A stretch of 64,000 nucleotides of DNA from Neospora caninum Liverpool (lineage: Eukaryota; Apicomplexa; Conoidasida; Eucoccidiorida; Sarcocystidae), in the NCBI RefSeq assembly GCF_000208865.1, contig NC_018392.1:1322793-1386792 (forward strand). Direction: 5' to 3'. Of this stretch, positions 47,475 through 60,500 are shown piece after piece. Made by a program: the position numbers and the translations under genes. The notes beneath the pieces were generated by a model. It searched no databases. It saw only the letters and a list, made by a program, of their open reading frames with translations, and was not told where the DNA came from. Numbering within the stretch: position 1 is the stretch's first letter; every line of letters starts with the position of its first letter.

Positions 47475-49650
47475 GGTAAGTTCAGTGCCTCGGCGTGGGC
47501 GGAAACGCTGAAGGTTCTCGTTCTTGACGGTGTTCAAAGGATTCAAACGATTGCGGTTGCGAAGAACCGGAAGGGGACTGGGGACGGGTCCGCGCCGCCG
47601 AGCTCGGAATCATTGCAGTTCCAGTGGCCCAGGAAGGTGCCGAGGAACAGAAGACAGATATACGATCTCCGAGACAAACCGACCGAAACACGAACTGGAA
47701 AAAATCTCTTCCACGAACTCTTGGCGATGCATATACATTACGCGCTTCTTCGCCGGCGGAGTAGCACGGGGCGGAACCATGGGAACTCGGACTCCGCGTC
47801 TCCCCCCCCTCGGGAGACACTCGTTTTCTGGGGAGAAGCATCCACTGTCTCTCCGAACACCACCCCCGGCGGAAAAAAGCAAAAGAACCTGAAAATCCCT
47901 TTTCCCCTCGTTCCTAAGAAACGACCCTGCGCGGACGCGCACCACTACACTCGCATCGCCCGCCGCTGCATTCGCACCCGGCTGACGCTCTCAAGCGACG
48001 TCAGTAGCCACAAAAGGGAAACCAGAACAAGAAAAAGGCCATTGTGGAAGTGTTTCCCGGTCAATTAAGAGGAGCGCCCGCTGAAAACGTCAAGACGACC
48101 GGCCCTAGTCAAAGGCGAAAAACGCGAAAACTCGGCGGTGAGAAAGAGACAAACAGCCGCCTCTGGACCAGTACGGCGAGAGAGCTCATCCCTGACGAAA
48201 ACCGCCTGCAACGCGTCCTCTTTTCCGTCCGGGAGAGAGGCTTCAAACGCCGACTGTTTGTTTAGAGGGTTTAAGAATGCTCCAGTAATCGAAAGTCGAA
48301 ATGGAAGAGAGATGGAGGCAAAAGGAAACCCGCCATCTTGCCGGTGAGAAAAGCACACATTTAAAAGTGACGAGAAACGGTGCGCGGGAACTAGCCAGTC
48401 TTTACACGCCATCTCGCGATACGGTACATCGCGGGGGTGTAGTTCAACCTTTGGACGTCTCGCTGCGGACCGAGAGACGACGTGAAAAACCGTTATCTTT
48501 GCGAAGCGCTCTTCAAACCACCTCTCCCACTCTTGCGTCGAAAAAAAAAACGCGAACTTCCCCATTTTTGGCTGCTCCGGGGCCCTTCGTCCAGCTGGGT
48601 TTGTATTACACTCCTCTCTCAGGGGCCCTCTCGAACACAAGATGAAAATGTCGCCGGAAATTCAGCCCGTCCAAAGGGAAAGACTCGACTAAGTGGGCAA
48701 AGAGCAGAAACAACAAAAGTCCGAACGTTTGCTCGAAAAAAACAGGCGCATGGGTGCCTACACAGAGTACTCGGGGGGGTACTTGTGGGTGACCCTGGGT
48801 TGCAGTCGCCTCTCCTTGGAGGTTATGCGGACGCAGACTTGTAATTCCGCTTTCGCGAGGCTGAAGAAACGCAAAGCTTAGCATCTTCCGGCAAATCGAC
48901 ACACTGCGGGAATGGGTCATACAGACTCGTGGTTGGTAGAAACGTGTCGGTTCACGGCGAGGCGGATTGCGCGCCTCCGCACGCCCAGCAGCCGCTCGAT
49001 CGCCCGTGTTCGTTGTGTGCCAAAGGGGAGTTCGCTCAGTGCAATGAAGGCCGGGGTCACGTCTCTCCACCGCTGAACTCTGTTTTGAAAGTCGACTGAA
49101 GGCGAGCGCTGTGCAGTGGGTTACAAGTGTCGGAACGTGGGCGATCTCCTCTGCACAGGAAAAGCGTGCAGCACATCGAGATGCAGGAAACCACGGGGAA
49201 CGCGCACCGTCACACACACTCAGGTCTGCCTGAAGAGCCTTTCCGTTTCTTGTGCCTGCGGCAACATCCGCGAGATACACTCCGTAGCCTACACAGCAGT
49301 TTTTCGTAAGCCGTTGCCTTTACGTGAGGCCCAGCGCGCCCACGGAGGCACTGCTGTCTGAATTTTCTGTTGTACTCACAAGGAAACTCGAACTCGAGTC
49401 ACGTTTCACGGGAGAGGTAACGCCATCGTGCGGGGTTCCGGCGACGCAAACTTGAATTACGGTTTCTCCTAACAAAAAATCCGCTCTGAGTGCGCAACGG
49501 CTGCGGTGGGACTCGGGAGGAGACCAGCAGCGATGCAGGGAGCCATGCAGCGATAACGGACCGGAAACCGAGTCGCAAGTCAAAGCTCACATGTGAATGA
49601 CAAAGACACACGGTACGAAGCTCTCCTGCGCATTCGCTTTCAAATGTTCG
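47475..49650. promoter_or_regulatory. Left part of the divergent intergenic region
   Basis: Non-coding as far as I can see. It lies upstream of the cyclotransferase gene (minus) and must contain its promoter. Short frames on both strands carry no domain and no consistent exon chain. Confidence 0.45.
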
Positions 49651-50345
49651 GAACGCATTGGCGTTGTACGAGCACGTCGCTCCAAGTTACCCAGCACTTT
49701 CTGTTGGAGGCTACCAGAACCAGGCAGGCGATTCACTGGGAGAAGACGTGGACTTCCTTCATGCGTCGCACCGGGTACGGTCCTCTTTTGTTTGCCCCAT
49801 TTTTCTCAGACGCAGAGGTGGCGAACAACAAGAAGAATGCCGTCGTTCATTTTTCTCGCCCTGCTCATCTTTCGCAGGGTTGTGCACATCAAAGCAACGT
49901 CGGCACCGCACGAGGAAGGCACGCAGCAGCGCAGTCGTTTGTCTGTCGGACGTCACTTGTTGAGTGGTCTCAAAAATGGGAAAGTCGTCGCGTTCTGAGA
50001 GTCGAAGCCACTCCTCTCCACTGTGTGGACATGTACCTGAAGACGCGTGGGTCTAGAGCGTGGCAAAACTACGTCACGAGGCAAGTCTACCGCGCTCTTT
50101 CTTTGTCTCTCGAGGCTGCCTGAACGCATCGCTCCACTTCCAGCGACGAGACAACAAGAAGCGGCTTCCAGGCACCTTCAAACGTTTTCGTGGGGTCGGT
50201 GTCCCGGAACCTGGACGAGATCCCCTGCCTTGGCGACAGCCACCACGAGACACCAGATCGCGCAAGCTCGGGGCACGCCCGACAACCTGCGCGCGTCTGC
50301 AGATGGCTTCTCATGAATCTCTGCAGCTAACGTTGCAGGCGATTT
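49651..50345 (+). repeat. Inverted dispersed repeat, copy B (core 49777-50085)
   Basis: Reverse-complement partner of the repeat at 44004-44400. The core is nearly identical. After gaggca at about 50085 the match breaks and resumes at about 50306 with ctcatgaatctctgcagctaacgtt, which in copy A follows within three bases. So copy B carries roughly 215 bp of extra sequence, or copy A a deletion. Upstream, 49680-49776 aligns only patchily (tggagg, acgtggacttc, ggtac-gtc). The two cores are 5.4 kb apart and enclose the cyclotransferase gene. Confidence 0.82.
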
Positions 50346-51437
50346 CTCGCTGCCGAACACATGTCGGAAGATTTCCAAGAAAGAATCTGGTTGTCCATTT
50401 TCGGCGACTCGCGGCTTCCAGTCCGAGGAGAAGGATCGCGCTTCGCAGTGTGCCAGGTTTCACACCTGTCTCCTCAGTCTCCGGGGTTGTTGTGTCTCGG
50501 CGTCTGGGCGCCTCCCGAGGAGCATTTCGAGGGTTTTTGAGTGCTGTGGAAACGATGCCTGGTTTTTCGGCTGAACCGTATCTTTTTGCTTGTGCAACTT
50601 CCTTTTTCGTCTGGCTCGCTTGCAGTTCCCAAAAACGATAGCGGTGGGCCGCGCTCTCGATTGCACGCGAAAAAACCTTTTTCACATCGCATGCACTCCT
50701 CACTGCTCCACGTGCGTGATCCTTCTCCACTTTCCCGCTTGTCTTTTTATTGTTCAGTCGCGCGGAGAAGTCACACAGTAAACGTTTCGACAGAGGCGGA
50801 GACCAGGACAGCCGTCGAGTGTGCGCAGAAACCAGCATGCGCGATGGAGAAAAAACAGCACACCATGCACATGCATACATAACTCACTGTAAAAATAGAT
50901 AGGTTTCCGTATTTAATTCTGCCTCCGTGGGGAAGAATATGCAATGATACATGTGCGTGTTGAGAGGTGTAGGGGCTTCTTCTTCCGCTTGCCTCCCTTG
51001 GTGAAGACCTTGTCCCGCTTTTTCGAACCTTACGGGCGTCTATATATTCTGCGAAACGACAAACATGGCGCTGTTCCTCGACAGCCATGGCGAGGATACC
51101 TTTCCTCCCTGTCTCGCCGGGTGTCCTCCACTTTCCCTTCTCCGAACAAAACCGTTGAGCTCTCGAGCATCTCGAAACCAGAAATAAGATCCGCGTGCGA
51201 TGGCGTCGTCAGGCCGGTCGGCTTCTCGGCCGCCTCCGCTGTCTGGACTGTCTGGTGCCTCTCCGTCTTCTCCTTTCTCCTCTTCATTTGGTTCTCGCCG
51301 TTTTGCCTTGTCCTCGGTCTCGTTTTTTCGGTGTTTCCTTTCGAGCAACTTGGCTGGCGCGATGTGTAGTTCACGAACATCCATTCGTCGTTTCGGGGAC
51401 GCTTCTCTGGCGTAAAAATCGGGGAAACCCTTTCAAA
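50346..51437. promoter_or_regulatory. Promoter-proximal region of the 51-57 kb gene
   Basis: No gene supported. It precedes the ATG at 51438 on the plus strand and should carry the promoter and leader. The last 250 bp are pyrimidine-rich on the sense strand, as in the other leaders of this window. Confidence 0.45.
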
Positions 51438-54400
51438 ATGACACACTCGCGGCTTCGTTCCCCCTCGCATGTTCATGCTTCGAGGAAAACAGGGTTCTGG
51501 CCCATCTTCACGGTTTGGCGCGTGCTCGCTCTGTTTCTTGTCTTTGGTGAGCCTCGTGGGATTCTGTCTCTCCAGATCTTGTCTCCCGCGAACGCTCCTC
51601 AGTCCCACTCCCATTTCTCTCCCCCTTCCTCTCCTTCTTCTCGTCGCTTTTCAGCACGGCCACCTTCGGGTGTTTCTTCCTTGCATGCGCCTGCTGATTC
51701 GTTTCTCTCTCGTCTCTCGCCTTTCTCCGACCTTGGAACACGTCGACCTCAGCGCAGTCAGGCGCCTTCTCGCGTCTTGCCTTGCTCCGTTTCTCTCGCT
51801 TCTTCGGCGTTCCTCTCTCTTCTGCTTCGGCCGCCAGCGAGCGGAGCAGAATGCGCCTCTCACGCAGGCAACGCTTCCACTGTCTGTACACCTCCGGCGG
51901 AGAGAACGAGCCGCAGATGCATCGGAAGAGACCGCGGGTCGCCGCGTCTCCACTCTTCGGCCTTTTGCGTCGAACATCCCTCGTTTGTTTCCCCCTCGTG
52001 TGTTTCCCCCTCGTTGCTGTCTTCTTTCTCAGCACCGGTCGGTTCTCGCTCCTCTTCTTCTCGTCTCCGTTTCTGGCGAGCCTCAGAGACGGGAACGCGA
52101 AGAGGAACTAGGGACAGACACATGCCACTTGGAAGCTACGGATTCGGAGGTGAGACGCTGTGGGCACGGACGTACACGAGGGGCAAGGAGTGTGCATTCT
52201 TGCGCATCAAACCAACGCCACACGCGCTCCCTTCTCCCGGCCTTCGTTGCGCTTTGTCTTTGTGTGCTTTTCTTCGTCTTCTGGTCGCCTCACAGTCAGC
52301 CGACGGCAAGGGTAAAGTCTTGTGGTGATGGCTCTAGAGGGAGAGCACGTGGGCCTCGCCGGCACGCCTCGGCGAATGCGAGGCATGCCGGCGTCTCCGT
52401 CTCCGCACTGGACAGAGATTTTTCAGAAACACTGTCTCGATGCGTGCATACAACAGTTTGCTTTCTCCATTTTCCCGCAGTGTGCCGATCTCGCGGCCTA
52501 CATCTCTCGCGCCACGTACGCGTGTGTGTGCGTACTACCCACCTTAAAACGCTAGACTGTCCACCTCCGGTTACGACTGAACATTGTTTCTCTGTCTCGC
52601 AAGTTGTTCGTCTCGCTGGCGCCTCTCCGGGTGTTTGCGTTTCTCTTTCCTTTGCCCACCATCCAGCTGTCTCCTCGCCGAGACACCGACCCAGCCGATA
52701 GCCGTTTTCCATTTCAGGTTCGTTCGTCGTTCGCTGCCTCGCCGCTCTCGTACCTCTCCTCAGGCGGGGCCCGATACGTCTGCTGTCGCGTTCCTTCGCT
52801 CCGCGTATGATCCTAGATTGTGATTCTGCTTCTCCCTTCTCCCTCCGGCAGGGCTGCCCGGCTCCAGCGGCGAGGCGACCTCTGAGGAGCCTGCCGAGGA
52901 CCACGAGGAAGTTACAGAGGAGCAGTTGCTGTCTTCGCTCGGCGGTCGAACAAAAGACGCTTCTTCCGAGCCGTTCGAAGGCGTGCTGACCAACGAGGAA
53001 CTCCGGGAGATGGTTCGCCAGGGGTACATACACCGGGAAGACGAGCACCTCGAAGACCCGGTGTCCGCCCCCTTTCTGATCGACGGGCCTCTCTTCAATG
53101 GTTCCAGCGCTTTCGCCTCGCCGCCCTATGGCCCGATGCCCCGCATGCAGCCTTACAATCGGTGAGACGTTGTCCGGCGTTCTCTCGGCGCCTGGCCCAG
53201 CAGCAAGCGAGAGAAGACGCCAACCAGAAAGGCTCTCGGTGACGTGTGGCGCTGCCATCGCCTCTGGGGACAGAAAGGCGATTCGTCAAATTCGCATTGC
53301 GCAGTGTGCCTCCCAATCGCCAGCGACCGTACACAAAGCGATGCATCCAAACGCTGTTGCTCCGCAGGCGATGCGCATCTGCGCGTCTTTTCACCAGCGC
53401 GTGTCAGCCTCCCTTCTGGGGAATTGAGCAGGTTCCGTAGCCCCTTGACTCCAAGAGCGCAACCGGCCTCTCGGCGGGTTTCCGCCGCGGCAGGGGATGC
53501 GCAGCCGCTTGGAGATGTTCAGATCTACCGATGCAGAGAAGTGATGGAGATAGCTCTAGGTGGATAAACAGAGAGGTAGAGGTGGAGGTAGACGGATGTA
53601 GTTGGAGACCGCGATAGGTACGACGGTAGACATAGAGTCAACAGATGTGTAGATACAAAGGCAGAGACATATCCTTAAGGGTCATATATGTATTTGTACG
53701 ATAGGAACAGTGACGTTTGCTGGCAGTGTGCGGTGTCTTTGGTTTTCCTTTTTTTCCAGTTCCTTGAGCTCCATTCCGACTTTCGCGGATGTCGGTCGGC
53801 CGAACGTGTACTCCCCGTCGGTTCCCCCAGAGAATGCAACATCCAGCGTCCACGAGTTTTGGAAGTTCGTGGAAAATCGCACCGTGGACTGGGAGTTCTT
53901 CTCTCCACCGGGCAGTCGCTTCGAGCGAACCGAGACCGGCGTGGTCATGACCCCGCCGATTTTCCCGAACCGCGTCTACTTTTTTTCGCGAGAAGACGTT
54001 GAAGACGGAGTGTACGACGACCCGTACGCAGACGGCCTGGTCCGCAGCGAAGGGGCGAGCTATTTGAATCCTGCGTCGCCTGCCTTGAGAACGGGAAGAA
54101 GACGAGACGCGCATCGGCGAACGGACACAGGTAAACCAAGGGCGGGACACACGGAAAAAACGGAAGACCGACTGGAAGGCAAAGAGAGTAGCACGGAGAA
54201 AGAGAGAAGCAGGGCGAAAGAGAGAAGAAGAGAGACGAAGACAGGCAACTCAGAGAAAACGTTATCACGACCGTACCGCTTGGGTGTGCAGAACGAGAGA
54301 CAGAGACAGCAGCCAGAGGCCGATGCTCACTTCGTGAGAACGGGTCAGGAGAGGACAGGGAACCGGAATGGGGTTGCGGCTAGAGGGGCTCTTGGACCTC

Positions 54401-57400
54401 GTCAGCCGATTTCTTTCGGAACCTAGGGTGGTCCGCGGACTGATGAACACGAGCTCCTTTTCACGCGGCTTCGTTCGGGCCTTTCCTTGCTTCCTGTTCT
54501 TGGAACGAACACGCATTTCGCTCCCTTACGCGCTTCGGGCGACGCAGGCCAGAAACAGAAACGGCGGTGGCGAATGGACGAGGTTGAAAACGATATCCCG
54601 CGCGGGAACTGGACCCTGAAGAATGATATTTACAAGGTAGCGATCTTTCGTTCTTCGCGTTCACCGCTCGTTCGCCTGTCCCTTCTCTGTTTTGTCTCCC
54701 GTGCCTTGTCTCCTGCCTCAAGCTGCGCCGGCCTAGACCTCATATTCTATGTACATTAGATGTGCTATGCATTCGTACGGACAGAGTTGACGATGCATGA
54801 AGATGCTTGGTTTAAATACGCATGCCGTCTCGTGTATCTGTTCCTACAGGAGTCTCGAGTGCCTGTCTTGATGTTTCGTCTTGCCAATGTTGGTGCACCA
54901 GCTTCGTTTGCTGGTTTGTTCCCGAGGGGACGTCCGGAACTTTTGAGTTTTCTCAGTGTTGTCGAGGACAGCCGCCACTCGTTCCTCGGCCCGGAAAGCA
55001 GAGAGTGCAGTTTGCGACACTGGTTTTTTTCTTCTCTGCAGGATATGCTCGATTCGATAGACTGGGAAAGAGAATGGCCTCACGCCTGTGACCAGAACTA
55101 CTTCAAACGGTAGGACGCCCTTTTCTAGGTTCCCGCGTTCGGTCCTTTCTCTTCTTGGAGACGTTTTAAATGGTGCAGGCTTTTGTGTGAAGCACATAGA
55201 TGTATAACGGAGTCTGTGCACGTTTCAGAGCGGTTTCTCCCCGGGAGACGCCCTGGGCGGTTTGGCGTTTGCTGGATTCGCAGATCAGACGTCGCGACGC
55301 TCCTCGGAGACAACGACAGGAACGAGGACTGCTACTGGGATCCTCAGTTCCTGGGCGGCGTCGACACGTACCCGAAGGCGCAAGCGGGAGGCATGAACTA
55401 CACGTGGCCGTTGTTCTGGGTCCCTTGGCTAGCCAAGAAGTTCCCGCGCAGAGGCGGGCAACCGATCAAATCCGAGATCTTCAATCTGGGCGGAGTCGAG
55501 CCGCTTCAGGCAAGCGCTGAGCAAAGGGGCGAACAGGGGGAAGAGAACGGGGCAAACGCGCGAGAGAAAAATGTGTCCCTCGTGGTACTGACTCTTTTTT
55601 GATGACGGAGACACTCAGAGGGAAAGGCCGCATATATGCCTCCTTTTTCAACGGGAGGTACACTGCGCGTGTGGTCGGTGGCCGCCTCCTGTTTTCCTCC
55701 GGAGGCGTGCGTTTCCTCTTCTTCTTTCTTGTAGGCTGACGCATGGTTTTCCGTGTGGGTAGGCGTGACCCTCGTTCCTGCTTCCGCCGTTTTTTCCCTG
55801 CCTCCCTCCTTCACCTTTTCCGTCTTCTTTCGTATTGTCTCGCGCTTCTCGCTGCTTCGTCTCTTCACTTCAGTTGCTTGTTCGTCCCGTCCGTGTCTTT
55901 GCTGCAGCTCTGGTTCTACCCCGACGGCTGCGAGGCTTCTCACCCGGGATTCTGTGCCGTCAAGCTCGTCTCGCGTCCTGGCTGGAACCTGCCTTTCCGC
56001 ATCAAACTCTGGATAAAGGGGAGTACTGTCCAAGTTCCGCTTCCTCCAGCTCCGGCTTCCGCGGCGTGCAAGGCCGCGGGAGGAAGGCAAGAGGCGAGGC
56101 GAGGGCGGAAGCGGACGCAAGACGACGGAGAAACGGGAGGCGAAACCGCGCGGTGGATCAAGTTCAGGAGCGCAGTCACCGCTGGGCCTTTTAAAAGAGA
56201 ACAAGCAGACTACGTCGCCTACTCTCTCAGTTTTTGCAGGTACACACAGAGGGAGGGCGTCGAAACACACAACAGTTCTGGCCGTTCGTCGGTTCTCCGC
56301 GTGAAGGTTCTGTCTCGAAATGCCTCCATGTGGCCGAGTTAGAGAGGCTCCGGGGGATAGCATTTTGCGCTGGAAGATGTGAACGGCCACACGCCCGTGT
56401 TTGTCCGATTCAGATGTCTCCTACCTTAACCGGTTTTCTGGCGGCTGGTGAGGTGCGTTTGATCGTTTCGTCGCGTTCTTCCCGCTGGTTCGGCCTGCTT
56501 CCGTGCGGCCTCTTTTCTCGCCGTCACCAAAGGTTCATTCGCGTCGCCTCTCTCTGTACGCCACTCGTCTCTTTGCTCTGGTGGGCTGTCCATCTCCGCG
56601 CCCGGCGGGGTGCTTTCAAATCACATGTTCTTCAGTGGTCAGTTCTTCTCTTTTTTCCTTTGCTCTTTCCTTCCTCGCTTTCCGCTCATGCCTTCCGTTA
56701 GGCTCCTGGACAAACGCAGCTTCATTTGTCGCCCCAACCCTCCCTTCCCGCCGTTCCTCTCGCCTTCTTCTCCGATCATCTTCAATCCCGAAACAGATGT
56801 TGTGCTTGGAGCTGCCGGCGACATCGAACTCGGCGTCGCCATAGCTGAGGACGACTGGGAGTGGGACGACGGTCACTGGGCCATGGAGCAGTGGCTGAAA
56901 CTTCAGTCTGCTTACCCGGACGACCTCGAAATTGAAACCATCCTGCCTGCTAGGTAAGACCCGCCATCGAAAGCACGGAAGGCGGGCACGAGACGGGTTG
57001 CCATCGAACGCCGCTGCTCGCCCTCTTTTCCACTTTTCTGGGTGCGCGCGGACCGCAGATGAACACTTTGGGAGGAGCCTCTGGATACACCTGCTGGTCT
57101 GACCTTGAGAGTGGACCGGCAGGAGGGGCGGGCGTTTGAAGGCAGGACTCCGCAGAGGCAGAAGGAAGAAAAAGGAGACGAGAGACAAAGAGACGATGTC
57201 CACACACCAGCAATGCTGTTCTTTTGCGGAAAGGGCCGTCCGGCGCGAGTTCCGGAAGCCCCAGCAACGGGGAAAGGAGGAAGCGACGGCAGGGACAGCG
57301 CGATCTCGGCGACTGCTCCGCCTCTGTTGCCTGAGTTTCCCTGTTGATCTTTCCTGCGGTTTCCGTTTCAGCTTCACCAACAGTGATATGTTCGAGAACT

Positions 57401-57525
57401 ATAAATATAGGGATATCCCGGACAAGCACTTTGCAAAGTATTTGCCCCCCATGCTGCCGCCTCTCAATTTCACAGACGACGAGCTAGAGCAGGCCTACTC
57501 TTTTCCGCGACGGCACGGTTACTGA
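51438..57525 (+). CDS. Conserved protein of unknown function with signal-anchor/transit-like leader and MATH-like segment
   Basis: Nine exons: 51438-52149, 52852-53161, 53760-54130, 54548-54636, 55042-55109, 55284-55509, 55908-56239, 56702-56953 and 57372-57525. They total 2514 nt (837 residues) with every junction in phase. Intron 6 uses a GC donor (TTCAG|GCAAGC). The start lies in good context (tttcaaaATGaca). Residues 20-36 (FWPIFTVWRVLALFLVF) form a hydrophobic signal or anchor. They are followed by about 200 residues rich in Ser, Arg and Pro with little acid, which together resemble a bipartite apicoplast leader. The folded part starts near residue 238. A segment with SEIFNLGG, LWFYPDGCEASHPGFCAVKL, a hydrophobic FRIKLWI strand and later FICRPNPPF resembles a MATH/TRAF-like sandwich. 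An acidic, Trp-rich region (EDDWEWDDGHWAMEQW) and a conserved-looking C-terminus ending YSFPRRHGY follow. I do not recognise a function. A secretory destination is equally possible. Confidence 0.82.
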
Positions 57526-60500
57526 CATCTCTGTGCTTCTCGTCGTTCTCCTGTCGCTTCTCACCCCCACCCATTCCCTACTTTTCTGGCGCCTGTTCTT
57601 TCCTTGTCAAAGTTGCCGGGCGGCGCGCCGCGATCCCGGCGGATCGCAACGAATTCGAGTTGTCCTTTTTCCCATGCTTCCTCAGTGTCTGTGCTCTTTC
57701 CCGTCTTCCCCCTGCTGTCTCGCGTCCCTTTTGCAGCCTTGTTTAATCGCGCTTCTTGTCAAAAGAGCCTTACGACGTCAGGTCTACGTGGAGCTCGCGT
57801 GGCTGTGGAAACCCCAGGCATGCATGTGACGAACACCTAGCCGTGCACACATCATCATGCATAGACTGCTCTGACACGTGCTATGCCTGTCGACTGTCCC
57901 CTTCAAAAGTTGCCTCTTATTGGAAATGGATTTCTCTTCACTTTGCGGTCGCTCGTCTCGCGTCGGAGTCGTCGAGCATCCCTGGAACAGACCTCTCTCG
58001 CACAATCACACTGCATGTTCTAGTGTCGGAAAGGATCAACGTTACAGTAGAATGTTCGAATGTAACGTTTCCCGCGGTGAGGTTTGCCGCCCCCGTTGCC
58101 TCGCTCTTTTGGCCGCAGTGATCTCAACGGATGAAAGAGTTAATTCTCCAACCCTCTCACGTTACTCTTTCTGCTCCTTTTGCGTCCTGCTACCTCTGCT
58201 AACCTCACGTCGATCTCTTCTTGGCTAGTGCTCGATGCCGCGAATGCGGCCTCTTCACAGTTTTTGTTCCGCTAGAAATTCGCATTACAGAGGACTATCC
58301 ATTTTCTGCTGGGCTTGGCGTCTAGTGGCCTATAGTGAGACGCGATTCAATTTGCCGTCCCGCCACTCGTGTCGCGCACTCTACACACAGAAGTGTTCTG
58401 ACAAGTTGCTTGTGGTTCTCACCAGCGTATCTCGCGCCTTTTTACAACACTCGGGGGAGAACAGAGAAGCAAAACTTGTGATGAGACTGTCGCGCAGCTG
58501 CGGCTCAGCTTCTGTGGCAGCGCTTCCAACAGAACACACGCCACGCGACTTTCCGTACACCCCCTGTTGCTCCCGTACAATTTTTTTTTACAAGAACCGC
58601 TGCAGTCTGTGATTGACAAGTTTGCCGATGGTCCGTTTGGAGCGGGGGGAGCCTACGTCAGTGCATACGAGTATCCGCGGGGCGCATACCGGGACAAGCA
58701 GTGTGTCACAAAAAAGCCAGCGGCGGTGTCGGTCTTTCTCTGGTCTGTAAGGATGCTGCTTGTATGACTGCACAAGGTGCGTCCCCGCTTCAACAGCTGC
58801 CTTCTTCCCGCCCAACTGCTTGCTCCGTCTCCTCGCACAACGCAGGCAAACAAAAATGTGTAATCTGTGTCGATGCACATCCTTGCTGAGCAGTCCAGGG
58901 GGACGGGGCGCATCACTAGGCATGGAATGCCTCCGCAACTCACTGCGTTGCGGCTCGCGAAGAATGCTCTCCTCCCGGCCGTCAGTAGCAACGTAGCAAC
59001 GGAAACTGGTACGTTTCGAAGACACAGCGACGGCAACGCAGCAGACGCGTTCCGCTCTTGGCCTCACCCGCGAACGCGAGGCTCTCAAAGCGATGTCCGT
59101 GGAACTGTTTTGTGCAGGACATCACGGTCGTATCTTTCCCGCTCAGAGAGGCCTAACTGCTGAAGCGGTTCAGCCTCAACAAATCAATGAATGTCCGGTG
59201 GAGGCGCCTCTCCACTTGGGAGAGAGCCCGCGAGGAGCAAAGAGTGCGAGCCACGTAACCCCGTTCCTGCCGACCTCCCCTCTGCGCTCTGACCTGCGAA
59301 GACAAAGAGTAAGCGCCTGAAACACATAGAGGATGCAGCGCGACAAAGGGAAGAGGCTGTCGAGAGTGAACACGACACAGCAGTTCTGAAAAGTTTAACA
59401 GCGTCATACGTGTGCGACAGGCTGGTCTCTGTATCCCGTTTGTCGATCCCCCCTTCCCCTGAGGACCGTCTTCTCCACTGGAAGACACCACGTGGACGTC
59501 ACAGTCACCCTTCACCTCTAAAAAAGAGACGTTTGCTTGGCGGGAAAAGGACGGAGTGTTCATCTGTTTTTCATTGCGCCGAGAACGTTTCCAAAGTGAA
59601 CACGTGCGATCCGAGAAGCACTTTTAAATCCAGAGTGCGCTGCGTCGCGAACCGGGAACGCCCGAGCCAGGGATCGCCGCCATCCCCCTTGTTTCTGCCA
59701 AAGTTTTCGGACTGCTTCTCGCGCACTTTGGTGTCATTCCTCCTTTGTTCCATATGTGGGAAAAATGCAGCGTGTGTATCAAGCGCATGCAGGCGCCTTC
59801 CCCCCGTGTACACTGGGACATCTTCGCCTCGCGACTCGTGCGGAATTCCTCGCCCGCTGGCTCAGCGTTTCCGTGGTGTGGTTGGAAAGTTTGGTCTGTG
59901 AAAGCGGATCACAGGTGCGCCTTTTTTCAGGGGGTTCTCGGAAAAACGGAGGCTAGGTGCTGTGCCCCGTTCTAAACTTCCCAGGAACGCACAGCTTTGC
60001 CAGCGCCTGCTTCTGCTCTCGCCACTTTGCTGACGGAAAATCCCTTCCCTCCCTGGAGGCGCGAACTTGTGGAACTCCTCGCTGAGATACCGCGTTCTTC
60101 TGTGGCCACTCTTCGCGTCGTTGTGTCTCCCTGAAGCCAATTAATGCCCAAGTTCCCAGCGAACGGACGAAGAAACGTAGGCGTTTCGTGGTCACTTCCG
60201 GAGGGCGGGGCCGGGCGTCGCTACTCAGTTTCGCATCGTTTTTTCCCGGCCGTCCTTGCGCCCCGTCCGCTCGTCGCTGTTCCTTTTTCGTTGTCTGTTG
60301 CGCACTGAACTCCAACGCGGCCGCCAGCGTGAGAACGGGCACGTACATGCGCGGTTCCCGGTTCCCCTACCGAGTTCTGGATTCCGCCTGGAACCCCGCC
60401 GCTCGTTTCGCTTCTACCGACCAAACAGCCAGGCAAACGGTCCGTGTGAACGACTCCGACTTCCGAAAGGTGTGCAGAGCCGCTGACCCCGCGGTCGCCT

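Noticed and set aside
55200..55520. Alternative acceptor (cgtttcag, 55229) and frame for exon 6 of the 51-57 kb gene, giving an Arg-rich product
   Set aside because: The acceptor at 55283 gives the aromatic, structured sequence and correct phase into exon 7; the other frame stops early.
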